IMG/VR virus record: IMGVR_UViG_3300036770_005084
Coordinates: 62,001-126,000 of that record
Length of the DNA: 64,000 nt
Direction: 5' to 3' (one strand)
Origin: a virus
The position numbers and the translations under genes are program-made. The notes below the pieces were generated by a model that saw nothing but the letters and a program-made list of their open reading frames with translations, searched no databases and was not told the origin of the DNA. The first letter of the stretch is position 1. Every line of letters starts with the position of its first letter. Of the stretch, positions 1 through 7,308 are shown piece after piece.

Positions 1-1792
1 GTTTGATATTGCTGGAATTACAGTATTAGATTATTTGGATCTTTACAAAAAGTTTACATATACTAATCAAGAGTCTTATAGACTAGATCATATTGTATCT
101 GTAGAACTTGGTGAGAAAAAATTGGATCACTCAGAGTACGATACATTTAAAGAGTTTTATACAAATGATTGGCAAAAATTTGTAGAATACAACATCAAAG
201 ACGTTCAACTCGTTGATCGTCTTGAGGATAAGATGAAACTAATTGAACTTGCCATTACTATGGCATATGATTCAAAAAGTAATTATAATGATGTATTCTA
301 TCAAGTTAGAATGTGGGATTCAATTATCTACAATTATCTTCGCAAAAGGAATATTGTAATTCCATTTAAAAAGGAAAGTAGGAAGGATCAAAAATATGCT
401 GGAGCATATGTAAAAGAACCAGTTCCTGGTAAGTATGATTGGGTGGTTAGTTTTGACTTAAACAGTCTATATCCACACCTGATCATGCAATATAATATTT
501 CTCCAGAAACACTTGTAGATAAACGACATCCAAATGTAAATGTCGATAAAATTCTAAAACAAGAATTGGATTTTTCTGAATATGATCAATATGCCGTATG
601 TGCGAATGGTGCATTATATCGAAAAGATATTCGGGGATTTCTTCCGGAGTTGATGGAGAAAATGTATAGTGATCGAGTAATCTTCAAAAAGAAGATGATT
701 GATGCAAAAAAAGAATATGAAAAAAATCCATCTCAAGAAATCTTAAAGGAAATCTCAAGATGCAATAATATCCAAATGGCAAAAAAGATTTCTCTTAACT
801 CTGCTTATGGTGCTGTTGGAAACGAATATTTTAGATACTTTCGTATCGAAAATGCAGAGGCAGTAACTTTATCTGGACAGGTTTCAATCCGATGGATTGA
901 AAATAAAATGAATTCCTACCTAAATAAACTTCTTAAAACGGAGAATGTTGATTATGTTATTGCTTCAGATACTGATTCTATTTACCTTAATATGGGTCCT
1001 TTGGTTGAACGTATATACAAAGGAAGAGAGAAGACTACTGAGGGCATTGTCACATTCCTTGATAAGATCTGTAAGGTGGAACTTGAAAAGTATATTGAAA
1101 GTTGCTACCAAGAATTGTCTGAGTATGTAAATGCATACGATCAGAAAATGAGTATGAAGAGAGAGAACATTGCTGAACGTGGAATCTGGACCGCAAAGAA
1201 AAGATATATTCTCAATGTTTGGGATAGTGAGGGTGTCAGATATTCTGAACCAAAATTAAAAATCATGGGTCTTGAGGCAGTAAAGTCATCAACTCCTGCA
1301 CCTTGTCGTCAAATGATTAAGGATGCCTTTAATATTATAATGACTAAAAGTGAAGATGATGTAATTGAGTTCATTAATGCAAGTAGAAAAAAATTCTATT
1401 CATTAACACCAGAAGAAATTTCATTTCCAAGATCTGCAAATAATATTGAAAAGTATAGATCAACCTCTACAATTTATATTAAAGGGTGTCCAATTCATAT
1501 TCGAGGGGTATTACTATACAATCACTATTTGAAAAAGAATTCACTTGAAAATAAATATCCTCTCATTAACAATGGAGAAAAGATAAAATTTTGTTACCTG
1601 AAAACCCCAAACACAATTCATGAGAACGTAATATCATTCATTCAACAATTTCCAAAAGAACTTAATATTCAAAGATATGTTGATTATGAACTTCAATTTG
1701 AAAAAAGTTTTATTGAACCATTAAAAACTATTCTAAATTGTATTGGATGGGGAATCGAGAAAACTAATACATTGGAGTCTTTATTTGGATGA
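1..1792 (+). CDS. gp43: DNA polymerase gp43 (5' partial)
   Basis: Replicative family B DNA polymerase of the T4 gp43 type; only the C-terminal two thirds are here because the frame is open to the left edge (first whole codon at base 2). An in-frame TTG at 35 is not the true start, since T4-like sequence (DIAGITVLDY) continues upstream. Visible motifs: exonuclease III (VEYNIKDV, near nt 182), polymerase A (DLNSLYP, near nt 455), B (KKISLNSAYG, near nt 782) and C (DTDS, near nt 968), so the palm aspartates are intact. The C-terminus ETLESLFG may be a sliding-clamp binding tail (inference). The stop overlaps the next small gene (ATGA); uvsX and gp41 follow, the usual T4-like replication order. 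Confidence 0.97.
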   Translation, partial: FDIAGITVLDYLDLYKKFTYTNQESYRLDHIVSVELGEKKLDHSEYDTFKEFYTNDWQKFVEYNIKDVQLVDRLEDKMKLIELAITMAYDSKSNYNDVFYQVRMWDSIIYNYLRKRNIVIPFKKESRKDQKYAGAYVKEPVPGKYDWVVSFDLNSLYPHLIMQYNISPETLVDKRHPNVNVDKILKQELDFSEYDQYAVCANGALYRKDIRGFLPELMEKMYSDRVIFKKKMIDAKKEYEKNPSQEILKEISRCNNIQMAKKISLNSAYGAVGNEYFRYFRIENAEAVTLSGQVSIRWIENKMNSYLNKLLKTENVDYVIASDTDSIYLNMGPLVERIYKGREKTTEGIVTFLDKICKVELEKYIESCYQELSEYVNAYDQKMSMKRENIAERGIWTAKKRYILNVWDSEGVRYSEPKLKIMGLEAVKSSTPAPCRQMIKDAFNIIMTKSEDDVIEFINASRKKFYSLTPEEISFPRSANNIEKYRSTSTIYIKGCPIHIRGVLLYNHYLKKNSLENKYPLINNGEKIKFCYLKTPNTIHENVISFIQQFPKELNIQRYVDYELQFEKSFIEPLKTILNCIGWGIEKTNTLESLFG

Positions 1793-1917
1793 TAACACTA
1801 CAGTTGACTTTATTAGAATTGAAGAGTATCCTAAAGGGAATACAATATAAAAACGAACCCCTTTATAATAAATTAGTAACAATTTATTATGCTAACATTT
1901 TACCTAAGGAGGATTGA
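1789..1917 (+). CDS. small ORF between gp43 and uvsX (42 aa)
   Basis: A 42-residue ORF that starts at an ATGA overlap with the gp43 stop and ends at a TGATG overlap with the uvsX start, so it is stitched exactly into the operon. It begins [10 protein letters not shown] and ends ANILPKED. No motif or membrane segment is recognised. Both overlaps favour real translation by coupling. Its 3' end also carries the AAGGAGG ribosome-binding site of uvsX. Function unknown; it could simply be a coupling or leader peptide. Confidence 0.5.
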   Translation: MITLQLTLLELKSILKGIQYKNEPLYNKLVTIYYANILPKED

Positions 1918-2924
1918 TGGATTTTTTAAAAGATATTGTTAAAGAAATTGGAGGAGAATACACACAACTTGCTGCAGACATTGATGAAACAGAAACTTAT
2001 GTTGACACAGGTTCATACATTTTTAATGCATTGGTTTCAGGTAGTGTATTTGGTGGTGTATCTGGGAATAAGATTACTGCTATTGCTGGAGAGTCTAGCA
2101 CTGGAAAAACTTTCTTCAGTCTCGCTGTTGTTAAGAACTTCCTTGATAATAATCCCGATGGGTATTGTCTCTATTTTGATACTGAGGCTGCTGTAACCAA
2201 ATCTTTATTGCAAAGTAGGGGTTTGGATATTACAAGAATTGTTGTTGTGAATGTAGTAACAATTGAAGAATTTCGTTCAAAGGCACTTAAGGCAGTAGAT
2301 TTATATCTAAAGAAGAAAGAAGCAGAACGTAAACCATGTATGTTTGTTCTTGATTCTCTTGGAATGCTTTCTACTGAGAAAGAAATTGATGATGCTTTAA
2401 ATGAAAAGCAAGTTAGGGATATGACTAAATCTCAACTTGTCAAAGGTGCATTCCGGATGCTAACCTTGAAACTGGGGCAGGCAAAAATTCCAATGATTGT
2501 CACTAACCATACCTATGATGTTGTTGGTTCTTATATTCCCACTAAAGAAATGAGTGGTGGATCTGGACTTAAATATTCTGCTTCTACAATCATTTATCTC
2601 TCTAAGAAAAAAGAGAAGGATGGAACTGAAGTCGTTGGAAATATTATTAAAGCAACCACTCACAAATCTCGTTTAAGTAAAGAAAATAAAACAGTCGAAT
2701 TACGTTTGTATTACGATGAACGTGGTCTGGACAAATACTATGGTTTGTTAGAACTAGCAGAAAAGTATGAAATCTTTGTAAAATCTGGTACTAGATATCA
2801 AGTTCCGGACGGAACTTCTCAATATGGTAAAACTATTATGGAGAATCCTGAAAAATATTTTACTGAAGACGTAATGCAAGCATTGGATGAAGCAGCACAA
2901 AAAGAATTTTCGTATGGAGGATGA
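1917..2924 (+). CDS. uvsX: UvsX RecA-like recombinase
   Basis: Strand-exchange protein of the T4 UvsX/RecA family, which forms filaments on ssDNA and drives recombination-dependent replication and repair. 335 residues. Walker A is GESSTGKT (residues 58-65); Walker B is in [10 protein letters not shown] with the aspartate near 146. I chose ATG 1917 over the in-frame TTG at 1914 because a strong AAGGAGG ends four bases before 1917. The stop overlaps the gp41 start (ATGA at 2921). The gp43, uvsX, gp41 neighbourhood fits a recombination/replication role. No intein is seen in this gene, although uvsX is a known intein site in some phages. Confidence 0.95.
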   Translation: MDFLKDIVKEIGGEYTQLAADIDETETYVDTGSYIFNALVSGSVFGGVSGNKITAIAGESSTGKTFFSLAVVKNFLDNNPDGYCLYFDTEAAVTKSLLQSRGLDITRIVVVNVVTIEEFRSKALKAVDLYLKKKEAERKPCMFVLDSLGMLSTEKEIDDALNEKQVRDMTKSQLVKGAFRMLTLKLGQAKIPMIVTNHTYDVVGSYIPTKEMSGGSGLKYSASTIIYLSKKKEKDGTEVVGNIIKATTHKSRLSKENKTVELRLYYDERGLDKYYGLLELAEKYEIFVKSGTRYQVPDGTSQYGKTIMENPEKYFTEDVMQALDEAAQKEFSYGG

Positions 2925-3550
2925 TGGAAAGGGTTGAAACTACAATTCTCAGAAACTTAATCTTCAATGACAACTATTGCAGAAAAGTTTTACCTTTTAT
3001 TAAAAATGAATATTTTGAAGAGATTGATGAACGGGTAATATTTGAAGAGATTTGTAAATTTATTCTTTCCTATGATAATCTTGCTACAAAAGAAGTAATT
3101 TTAATCGAAACTGAAAATAGAACAGATATCACAGAAGATATCTATAAGAAAATCTGTGATTATATTACTTCCTTAGATGATATATCTGTAGATCAGCAAT
3201 GGTTAATTGATACAACAGAAAAGTGGTGTAGAGATCGGGCAATATATCTTGCACTGATGGAAAGCATCAAAATTGCTGATGGGCAAGATGAGAAAAAAAG
3301 TAGAGATTCCATTCCATCAATATTGCAAAATGCACTTGCTGTAAGTTTTGATGACCATATTGGTCATGATTATTTGAATGATTACTTAGAACGATATGAG
3401 ACATACCACAGAAAAGAAGACAAAATTCCGTTTGATTTGGAATATTTTAATAAAGTTACGAAAGGTGGTTTACCTAATAAGACTCTCAATATCGCTCTTG
3501 CTGGTTGTGTTCATCCAGAAACCAAAGTTAAAATTAGGTTTAAAAAATAA
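2921..3550 (+). CDS. gp41: gp41 replicative helicase, N-terminal half fused to a 14-residue intein N-fragment
   Basis: N-terminal half of the T4 gp41 (DnaB-like) helicase: residues 1-195 are extein and end TLNIALAG, exactly where T4 gp41 enters its P-loop. Then a Cys begins a 14-residue intein N-fragment ([14 protein letters not shown]) and a stop. The missing C-terminal half lies at 4654-5829 behind an intein C-fragment; trans-splicing would join ALAG to TGVGKS and rebuild the Walker A motif. Joined exteins would be about 461 residues, close to T4 gp41 (475). The start overlaps the uvsX stop; ATG 2924 is an equally possible start. Alone, this half has no nucleotide-binding loop and should be inactive as a helicase. 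Confidence 0.93.
   Translation: MMERVETTILRNLIFNDNYCRKVLPFIKNEYFEEIDERVIFEEICKFILSYDNLATKEVILIETENRTDITEDIYKKICDYITSLDDISVDQQWLIDTTEKWCRDRAIYLALMESIKIADGQDEKKSRDSIPSILQNALAVSFDDHIGHDYLNDYLERYETYHRKEDKIPFDLEYFNKVTKGGLPNKTLNIALAGCVHPETKVKIRFKK
3506..3547 (+). other. split intein N-fragment (14 residues)
   Basis: Starts with the canonical Cys1 (TGT at 3506) directly after extein sequence ALAG and encodes [14 protein letters not shown] before TAA. The block A pattern (C, then a short hydrophobic strand KVKI) fits an intein N-terminus. At 14 residues it is far shorter than the roughly 90-100 residue N-fragments of gp41-1 or DnaE split inteins, and resembles the atypically split inteins with very short N-parts. 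Confidence 0.85.
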
Positions 3551-3556
3551 TAAATA
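3550..3556 (+). promoter_or_regulatory. late promoter motif ATAAATA (metallopeptidase gene)
   Basis: ATAAATA matches the T4-like/cyanophage late promoter core. It lies just after the stop of the gp41 N-half and 20 bases before the GTG start at 3577, so it could give the nested metallopeptidase gene its own late transcription. Confidence 0.5.
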
Positions 3557-3576
3557 ATTTAAATGGAACAATAAAA

Positions 3577-3948
3577 GTGTATTTCAAGGAGTTTTTATTA
3601 GAATCCAAAAAAAGTTCAATATCTCATTTTTTGGCGTTTATAAAAAAAGAATTAAAACTATCTAATTTACCTAAAATTATTATAATAGATGATCCAAAAT
3701 TTTCAATAGTTAATAAAACTTTTGGAACATTTGATATTGATGATAATTGTATTAGAATACAAGTTTCTAAAAGACATAAATTGGATATTTTTAGAACTCT
3801 TGCTCACGAAATAATTCATTATAATCAAAGAAAAAGTGGAAAAGAACTTAATGGTAATGATGGGAGTGTAGATGAAAATGAAGCAAACTCAAGGGCAGCA
3901 GTTATATTGAGAAAATATACAAAAATTATTGATAATCACGGTTATTAA
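3577..3948 (+). CDS. small HExxH metallopeptidase-like protein nested between split-intein halves
   Basis: A 123-residue protein with a zincin motif HEIIH within TLAHEIIHYNQRKSG (about residues 77-90) and a downstream glutamate-rich DENEA that could supply a third zinc ligand. This resembles small SprT/ImmA-like phage metallopeptidases; substrate unknown. The start is GTG 3577; the nearby ATG at 3563 hits a stop at once. The N-terminus MYFKEFLLES resembles the T4 capsid-targeting sequence (MKTYQEFIxEA), so it may be packaged and clipped by the prohead protease (inference). It is tail-to-tail with the antisense HNH gene (4-base overlap) and preceded by a late promoter motif. Its place inside a split intein locus is unusual. 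Confidence 0.72.
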   Translation: MYFKEFLLESKKSSISHFLAFIKKELKLSNLPKIIIIDDPKFSIVNKTFGTFDIDDNCIRIQVSKRHKLDIFRTLAHEIIHYNQRKSGKELNGNDGSVDENEANSRAAVILRKYTKIIDNHGY

Positions 3949-4613
3949 TTTATTTTTTTAACTTTAGAATTTGGTGCTGGTTCTCCTGTCCCAAATTTCC
4001 ATCCTTCATTTAGTTTAATATCAATATCTTCTGGAGGTATTCTTTTCCATCCCTTTGTCCCCGGTAAGTGCATTACTTTCTTACCTTTGTGTGCTTTTCC
4101 TCCAAGAGATGCTCTTTCTTGTCTTCCTTGATTGGATGCCCAGTAATTAAACTCTTTGGATGCTCTTTTTTTGCCTCCAAGAGATGCTCTTTCTTTTCTG
4201 CCTTCTTCTGTGCTCCAATAATAAAAATTTTTAACTTTATCGTTTAGATATTCTTGTTTTTGAGTTTCTATTCCTCTAATCATCCACTCTTTTCTTTCTT
4301 CTACTGGTGTTGAAAAGAAACCAAGTTGATTATCTCTACAAAACTCTCCTATTATTTTTCTATGTTGTGGTGATAAATTCGCACCTAACATTTTCATAGA
4401 CCTCAAATCATTTGGATTTTTATAAATCTTCCAAAGTAAATAATGTGCTATGATATGTTCTCTAACATTCAAGTATGTAAGGTTGCAATCATCATCTGTT
4501 CCTCCCATATGTTTAGGAACAATATGATGCTCGTGTAGTCCTGAATATTTCTTATAGTTTTCTCTTCTTGACTTATTACCTTCGCATAAGTTAGAATAGA
4601 TACGATCAAACAT
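3945..4613 (-). CDS. HNH homing endonuclease between the gp41 halves
   Basis: 222 residues on the minus strand. The N-terminal HNH domain reads LHEHHIVPKHMGGTDDDCN followed by NLTYLNVREHIIAHYLLWKIY (about residues 26-63), with catalytic HH, N and H. The C-terminal part holds two repeats of GR(K/Q)ERASLGGK and a positively charged tail, as in DNA-recognition modules of phage-borne homing enzymes. It sits between the halves of the split-intein-interrupted gp41, the place expected for an endonuclease that cuts intein-less gp41 alleles. A perfect TATAAATA late motif (4649-4642, minus strand) lies 28 bases upstream of its start. Recognition of the gp41 P-loop site is inference. Confidence 0.88.
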   Translation of the reverse strand: MFDRIYSNLCEGNKSRRENYKKYSGLHEHHIVPKHMGGTDDDCNLTYLNVREHIIAHYLLWKIYKNPNDLRSMKMLGANLSPQHRKIIGEFCRDNQLGFFSTPVEERKEWMIRGIETQKQEYLNDKVKNFYYWSTEEGRKERASLGGKKRASKEFNYWASNQGRQERASLGGKAHKGKKVMHLPGTKGWKRIPPEDIDIKLNEGWKFGTGEPAPNSKVKKIN

Positions 4614-4641
4614 TCCCTGTCCCTGCTACTGCTAATACTAT

Positions 4642-4649
4642 TATTTATA
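4642..4649 (-). promoter_or_regulatory. late promoter TATAAATA for the HNH gene
   Basis: The plus-strand bases read TATTTATA, so the minus strand carries the full late consensus TATAAATA, 28 bases upstream of the HNH start at 4613. It is only a few bases before the plus-strand start of the gp41 C-half (4654). Confidence 0.6.
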
Positions 4650-4653
4650 CAAA

Positions 4654-5028
4654 ATGTGGATTGAAAAAGAAACATCAATTACTGAAATCAAAACATTACT
4701 TGATAATGGATATGAGGTAGAAGTTGATTCGCCTGATGGATATGTTCCAGTCAATTTCTTTATTAACAAAGGAATGTATGATGAATATGTTTTAAAGGTT
4801 GATGGTGAAGAACCCATTAGGTGTAATGCCGATCATTTATTTGAAACATCTTTTGGGTGGATGAAAGCATCGCATCTTTGTGGAAAATATCAAACAAATC
4901 ATTTTCTAACGAAGAATGGTTATAAACTTGGTAGTGTTTTTAAAACGGGAAATCAAATACCTATTGTTGATATTAATGTAAATCATCCAAATCATAGGTA
5001 TTATACTAATCAAGTTTCTTCTCATAAT
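4654..5028 (+). other. split intein C-fragment (125 residues)
   Basis: Contains most of the HINT fold: block B-like IRCNADHLFETSFGW (about residues 55-69, with the block B His), block F IPIVDINVNHPNHRYYTN (about 102-119) and block G NQVSSHN with the canonical penultimate His and terminal Asn. The usual block B Thr is Asn here (NADH). The following residue is Thr. Together with the 14-residue N-part the intein totals 139 residues, a normal mini-intein size without an endonuclease domain. Confidence 0.88.
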
Positions 5029-5829
5029 ACTGGTGTCGGGAAATCTTTATTCATGTGCCACATGGCTAGCTCCGTCCTCTTGCAGGGGAGGAACGTTCTC
5101 TACATTACACTTGAAATGGCAGAGGATAGGATTGCTGAAAGAATTGATGCAAACCTACTAAATGTAAATATTAAAGATATCCCAGATCTGAGTAAAAATA
5201 TATTTGAGAAAAAGATTAATAATCTAATTAGTAAGACAAGTGGGAAGTTAGTCATTAAGGAATATCCAACTGGATCTGCTCATACTGGTCACTTTAAAGC
5301 ACTTTTGAATGAACTATCACTAAAGAAATCCTTTAGACCAGATATTATCTTTATTGACTATCTAAATATTTGTTCTTCTTCTAGATATAAAAGCAACTTC
5401 TCTGTAAATTCATATAGTTATATTAAAGCAATTGCAGAAGAATTGCGTGGTCTGGCAGTAGAATTTAATGTTCCTATTGTATCGGCAACGCAAACAACAC
5501 GAAGTGGATATGGTAATTCTGATGTTGAACTAACGGACACTAGTGAATCTTTCGGTCTTCCAGCAACTGCAGATCTAATGTTTGCTCTCATTAGTACTGA
5601 AGAGTTGGAAAATCTTGGACAGATTATGGTAAAACAATTAAAGAATCGTTACAATGATCCAACCGTCAATAAAAGGTTTGTGATTGGTATTGACCGTGCA
5701 AAAATGCGGTTGTATGATTGTGAACAATCTGCTCAGCAAGATATACTTGACTCTGGACAAGATGAAGAGTATGATACTGAAGAGCATTCTAATTCAAAAA
5801 GAAAATTCGCAGGGTTTAATTTTTCATGA
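4654..5829 (+). CDS. gp41: gp41 replicative helicase, intein C-fragment plus C-terminal half
   Basis: 391 residues: 1-125 are the intein C-fragment, 126-391 the C-extein with the ATPase core of gp41. The join is SSHN then TGVGKS, so Thr is the +1 nucleophile and the extein begins with the second part of the Walker A loop. Later helicase features are present: YITLEMAEDRIAERIDAN, the Walker B region PDIIFIDYLNICSSSRY, and QTTRSGYG, all aligning with T4 gp41. An in-frame TAA lies 21 bases upstream and ATG 4654 is the first start; no clear ribosome-binding site is seen. The stop overlaps mazG (ATGA at 5826). Helicase function needs trans-splicing with the product of 2921-3550. Confidence 0.94.
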   Translation: MWIEKETSITEIKTLLDNGYEVEVDSPDGYVPVNFFINKGMYDEYVLKVDGEEPIRCNADHLFETSFGWMKASHLCGKYQTNHFLTKNGYKLGSVFKTGNQIPIVDINVNHPNHRYYTNQVSSHNTGVGKSLFMCHMASSVLLQGRNVLYITLEMAEDRIAERIDANLLNVNIKDIPDLSKNIFEKKINNLISKTSGKLVIKEYPTGSAHTGHFKALLNELSLKKSFRPDIIFIDYLNICSSSRYKSNFSVNSYSYIKAIAEELRGLAVEFNVPIVSATQTTRSGYGNSDVELTDTSESFGLPATADLMFALISTEELENLGQIMVKQLKNRYNDPTVNKRFVIGIDRAKMRLYDCEQSAQQDILDSGQDEEYDTEEHSNSKRKFAGFNFS

Positions 5830-6236
5830 CACAAAAGATTGATTTTAATAAGTATCAAAATTTCGTTGATGCTGTAACTTCAGAAGCATCAAAAGATTTT
5901 GTAGCACTATCTGATCGTATGGTAGAACTTGATAGTAAAGGTGCTAATATCGAACGTCTTCTTACTGCTTCTGTTGGCATTAATGCTGAGGGTGGAGAAT
6001 TTATGGAGATCGTTAAAAAAATGGTATTTCAGGGGAAATCTTGGAATCAAGAAACACGAACTCATTTAATCAAAGAGTTGGGTGATACCATGTGGTATAT
6101 TGCTCAAGCATGTATTGCTCTTGAAGTATCATTTGATGAAGTACTACAAACCAATATCGATAAACTACTAAAACGATATCCTGAAGGATTTTTTGATGTT
6201 TACTATTCGGAAAATCGAGAGGAAGGAGATATTTGA
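5826..6236 (+). CDS. mazG: MazG-like nucleotide pyrophosphohydrolase
   Basis: 136-residue all-alpha NTP pyrophosphohydrolase of the MazG type found in many cyanophages; the family hydrolyses (d)NTPs or alarmone-like nucleotides. The metal-binding pattern ExxE...ExxD is seen as EFMEI (about residues 57-61) and KELGD (about 87-91). Cyanophage MazG has been discussed as a modulator of host nucleotide or (p)ppGpp metabolism; the substrate cannot be told from sequence. It overlaps the gp41 C-half by ATGA and is the last gene of the replication operon, followed by a strong terminator. Confidence 0.85.
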   Translation: MTQKIDFNKYQNFVDAVTSEASKDFVALSDRMVELDSKGANIERLLTASVGINAEGGEFMEIVKKMVFQGKSWNQETRTHLIKELGDTMWYIAQACIALEVSFDEVLQTNIDKLLKRYPEGFFDVYYSENREEGDI

Positions 6237-6241
6237 TACGG

Positions 6242-6274
6242 ACCCGTTTCTAAATACAAGAAACGGGTTTTTTT
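6242..6274 (+). terminator. rho-independent terminator after mazG, late motif in loop
   Basis: Perfect 9-bp stem ACCCGTTTC/GAAACGGGT, 9-base loop, then seven T. The loop holds CTAAATA (6250-6256), and the T-run ends directly at the next ATG (6275). See the matching element at 27373. Confidence 0.88.
6250..6256 (+). promoter_or_regulatory. late promoter motif CTAAATA inside terminator loop
   Basis: CTAAATA variant of the late core, with 18 bases between its end and the ATG at 6275. The same spacing is seen at 27382-27388. A transcript from here would have a leader of roughly a dozen bases and no Shine-Dalgarno sequence. Confidence 0.4.
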
Positions 6275-7087
6275 ATGGCATCACCTGAACAGTCTGGAAA
6301 AGAGTATGAGTTGTTATTAATTAATATTTTGACAAATATATTCGGAAAAGAAAATGTATCTCAAACTGCTGCTGGAAGCAGTTTATATCCAGATGTATTT
6401 TTTAGGGATCAATTTAGAAGTATGGTTAGAGTTGAAGCTAAGACAAATATAGGTGCTGATTTTGGACAAAAAGGAATTACTTTAGATAGAGATACTAGAA
6501 AATGGACTCCAATTGCGAGAGAATTTGCAGCAAGAAATAAATTTACAGGAAGATTGGATAACTTATATTCAACACTATTCGAAGATCTAGATATACATCA
6601 AAAAATTGTTGATGCTTGGAATCTGCCAAATAAAGATAACAAGGGAATGGATGTAAACACATTACTTTATTTGATTGAGACCAAACAACTAAATAAGTCT
6701 TTAAATTTTGAACGTCAATTGGTAAGAATTGAAAGAGGGTTTGATCCATATAAAGAAACTACTCTTGTTCGAAACGTAACAAATAGTATTATTAAATATT
6801 ATAATTCATTAAACACTTATTATATTCAGATAAAAGATCGTGGATTTTATTATATGGGGCAGGATAAAAATGATTTAAATAAAAAATTGAGAGATAGAAA
6901 TATTGATTTTATAATTCCTTCATTTTCACCAGGGGAATCTAAATTAAACTTGAGAGGAAAAACTAGTGAGACTGGTCAATATTTTAGACCAACATTGAGA
7001 TTTAAAATATCTGGATTGCAAAAATCTCCAGTATCCTTGGAAGATACTGCATTTGTTCAGGCACTTTATCAAATTTTGTGGTCATGA
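6275..7087 (+). CDS. PD-(D/E)XK-like protein, unknown role
   Basis: 270 residues. The N-terminal region GKEYELLLINILTNIFG followed by YPDVFF and VRVEAKTN fits a PD-(D/E)XK nuclease core: the Asp of PDV, and Glu/Lys of VEAK 13-15 residues later. The rest is not recognised. Other phage proteins with this layout act on DNA or are virion-associated; I cannot decide. The ATG lies directly after the terminator T-run with no ribosome-binding site. It is the first gene of a tightly coupled late cluster (overlap ATGA with the next gene). Confidence 0.6.
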   Translation: MASPEQSGKEYELLLINILTNIFGKENVSQTAAGSSLYPDVFFRDQFRSMVRVEAKTNIGADFGQKGITLDRDTRKWTPIAREFAARNKFTGRLDNLYSTLFEDLDIHQKIVDAWNLPNKDNKGMDVNTLLYLIETKQLNKSLNFERQLVRIERGFDPYKETTLVRNVTNSIIKYYNSLNTYYIQIKDRGFYYMGQDKNDLNKKLRDRNIDFIIPSFSPGESKLNLRGKTSETGQYFRPTLRFKISGLQKSPVSLEDTAFVQALYQILWS

Positions 7088-7308
7088 AAGAATTATTTTT
7101 GGAACTTATATCAATATATAAAACTAAAGTGCGAGTCAAACAACTTAAACGAAAGACCATAGAAAATTTTTCTAGATTTTTTATATCTTTTATTGACTCA
7201 AATAAAAATCCAAAAGATAAGAAAGATAAATACTTACAATTGAAAAAATCAGGTCTCAACTACATTCTTGATAATCAAGATTTTATATATTCTCAAATTA
7301 GTAAATGA
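7084..7308 (+). CDS. small basic protein, unknown
   Basis: 74 residues from ATG 7084, which overlaps the previous stop (ATGA); an in-frame GTG at 7078 is possible but less likely. Lys-rich and probably helical (KELFLELISIYKTKVRVKQL; later KNPKDKKDKYLQLKKSG). No known domain. It overlaps the next gene by ATGA at 7305, so it is translationally coupled on both sides. Confidence 0.6.
   Translation: MKELFLELISIYKTKVRVKQLKRKTIENFSRFFISFIDSNKNPKDKKDKYLQLKKSGLNYILDNQDFIYSQISK

Noticed and set aside
1804-1832. TTGACT-N17-TATCCT as a uvsX promoter
   Set aside because: Weaker -10 match and located in a translated small ORF within a coupled operon; not convincing without transcript data.
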